From contig CAMLRJ010000201.1 of assembly GCA_946482345.1 (NCBI GenBank), forward strand, positions 1 to 6,571: 6,571 nt of DNA, read 5' to 3'. Positions 5,863 through 6,571 of the stretch are shown here, in pieces; position 1 is the stretch's first letter; each line of letters starts with the position of its first letter. Under the pieces are notes generated by a model. It did no database searches and had not been told where the DNA came from. It saw nothing but the letters and a program-made list of their open reading frames with translations. This DNA is from an uncultured Cellvibrio sp. (GTDB taxonomy: Bacteria; Pseudomonadota; Gammaproteobacteria; Pseudomonadales; Cellvibrionaceae). Made by a program: the position numbers and the translations under genes.

Positions 5863-6083
5863 CCGCAGCCACCTCCACCAAAACCTCTGCCACCAGTAGA
5901 AGCTTCTTTGCTGAAATAAGTGTGATCATCAGAGGCTGACTCCAACGGATATGCATTGAGCTGCATGGATTTTTTTGCGAGTAAGTCGCGCTCCCAGGGT
6001 TTGACCCCCAAATTTGAACAGCCTGATAACAGGCTAATGCCGATTATCAAGCTCATGATTGAAATCATTCTTCGATCAAGCAT
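5853..6083 (-). CDS. Small DUF4266-type lipoprotein with Gly-rich CGCN tail
   Basis: This is a 76-residue precursor with a lipoprotein signal peptide: two Arg at 4-5, a hydrophobic core at 7-19, and lipobox LSGC with Cys22. Ser at +2 argues for outer-membrane sorting, and the mature chain is about 55 residues. It contains VKPWERDLLAKK (27-38), then FSKEASTGGRGFGG, and ends GGGGCGCN with two cysteines (73 and 75) in a CxC motif. This arrangement matches my recollection of DUF4266, whose function is unknown. CxC could be a thiol/disulfide pair or a metal ligand. It lies 22 bases after the thioredoxin gene and overlaps the barrel gene by 10 bases, so the three products probably work together. 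The ATG at 6083 has GGGGT about 8 bases upstream; Met6 is an alternative start. Confidence 0.88.
   Translation of the reverse strand: MLDRRMISIMSLIIGISLLSGCSNLGVKPWERDLLAKKSMQLNAYPLESASDDHTYFSKEASTGGRGFGGGGCGCN
5872..5876 (-). promoter_or_regulatory. Ribosome-binding site of the DUF3570 gene, inside the DUF4266 Gly codons
   Basis: On the minus strand GGTGGAGGTGGC encodes glycines of the lipoprotein tail and also supplies GGAGG, 9 bases before the ATG at 5862. This decides the start of the barrel gene over the internal Met at residue 13, which has no ribosome site. It makes translational coupling between the two genes likely. Confidence 0.7.
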
Positions 6084-6105
6084 AAATTACCCCGAAGGTT
6101 GAAAA

Positions 6106-6552
6106 TTATTGTTGGTTAATCAGTTGTTGGATTTCTGATTCATAAATCGATTTTTTCTTTTCATGAAAACCCAGATGTTTAAATATAATTTTTCCCTGCC
6201 GATCCACAATAAAGGAACTGGGCATGGCCGCAACCTGATATTCCGTAGCAAGAACCCCTTTGGAATCAAAAACTATTTTGAATTGTGGCGAAGTTTCTTT
6301 GATAAATTGATCTGCCAGTGCTTTTTCCTGATCGACATTGACGCCAATTACCACTAAATCCTTTCCGTATTTTTGTTGCATCTCATTCATCCAGGGAAAT
6401 GATTTTCTACAAGGAATACACCAGGATGCCCAAAAATCTACGTAGACTACTTTGCCTTTGTATTGTTCGATATTTAAGTCGTTGCTAGCCAATACTAAAT
6501 GCGAGTAAGTTGCAACAATAATAAAAAAACAGTATTTGAGAATGCTTTTCAT
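6106..6552 (-). CDS. Secreted TlpA/ResA-type thioredoxin-fold protein
   Basis: This is a 148-residue periplasmic thiol:disulfide oxidoreductase. The N-terminus MKSILKYC followed by a hydrophobic stretch and VLAS is a Sec signal peptide, probably cleaved after about residue 22. The thioredoxin fold carries VYVDFWASWCIPCRKSFP with active-site Cys45 and Cys48 (WCIPC), then VVIGVNVDQ, the cis-proline segment AMPSSFIVD (Pro111) and GKIIFKHLGF. Length and layout fit the TlpA group, which usually keeps partner cysteines reduced in the periplasm. The ATG at 6552 is preferred because AGAGG lies 4 bases upstream and the signal peptide starts there; a TTG at 6567 would add five residues. It is the first gene of the operon seen here, and its promoter lies beyond the window. 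A likely target is the CxC tail of the next gene (inference). Confidence 0.9.
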   Translation of the reverse strand: MKSILKYCFFIIVATYSHLVLASNDLNIEQYKGKVVYVDFWASWCIPCRKSFPWMNEMQQKYGKDLVVIGVNVDQEKALADQFIKETSPQFKIVFDSKGVLATEYQVAAMPSSFIVDRQGKIIFKHLGFHEKKKSIYESEIQQLINQQ

Positions 6553-6556
6553 AAAA

Positions 6557-6561
6557 CCTCT
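6557..6561 (-). promoter_or_regulatory. Ribosome-binding site of the TlpA-type gene
   Basis: AGAGG on the minus strand lies 4 bases before the ATG at 6552. It selects that ATG over the in-frame TTG at 6567, which has no comparable site inside the window. No promoter can be judged, because only about ten more bases are available upstream. Confidence 0.65.
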
Positions 6562-6571
6562 GCCCAATTCA

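Noticed and set aside
6553..6567. TTG start adding MGRGF to the thioredoxin-like protein
   Set aside because: The ATG at 6552 has AGAGG just upstream and opens a clean signal peptide. The TTG would place that ribosome site inside the coding region.
1..6571. Mobile elements, CRISPR arrays, tRNA or rRNA genes
   Set aside because: No transposase or integrase motifs, terminal inverted repeats, spaced identical repeats or tRNA-like cloverleaf segments were recognised on either strand.

Overview
The window looks like ordinary chromosome from a gammaproteobacterium. The clearest taxonomic marker is the start of rdgC, a gene of beta- and gammaproteobacteria. A Cellvibrio-like or marine/soil relative is plausible, but genus cannot be fixed from the sequence. 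Every supported gene is on the minus strand, so transcription runs from high to low coordinates. The longest gap between genes is 115 bases.

Right block (6552 to 4528), read in transcription order: a secreted TlpA-type thioredoxin; a small lipoprotein of the DUF4266 type ending in a Gly-rich CGCN tail; and a DUF3570 outer-membrane beta-barrel. The lipoprotein and barrel genes overlap by 10 bases. A strong rho-independent terminator closes this operon.

Middle block (4412 to 1358): apbE (FAD:protein FMN transferase) with an OmpR-type response regulator and a QseC-type sensor kinase. The three genes are joined by ATGA and TAATG overlaps. A candidate promoter abuts the apbE start codon, carries 11-bp direct repeats, and would give an almost leaderless mRNA.

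Left block (1278 to 1): an AI-2E/PerM-type membrane protein followed by a TAATG overlap into rdgC, of which only the first 66 codons are present. A good -35/-10 pair overlapping the kinase stop codon suggests that this pair has its own promoter, with 12-bp direct repeats at the -10 and start site.

The most interesting content is the thioredoxin / DUF4266 / DUF3570 / ApbE neighbourhood. The barrel contains D-S-L-T-G-A-S (residues 83-89), which resembles the D-x-x-S/T-G-A-S/T site where ApbE enzymes attach FMN. A simple strand count puts it in a surface loop. A reasonable hypothesis is a flavin-linked cell-envelope redox module made of a covalently flavinylated barrel, a thiol lipoprotein, a periplasmic thioredoxin and a dedicated flavin transferase controlled by its own two-component system. 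Two facts complicate this: the ApbE has no visible signal peptide, and it has Gly where the usual metal-binding Asp would be. Substrate and physiological role are not shown by the sequence.
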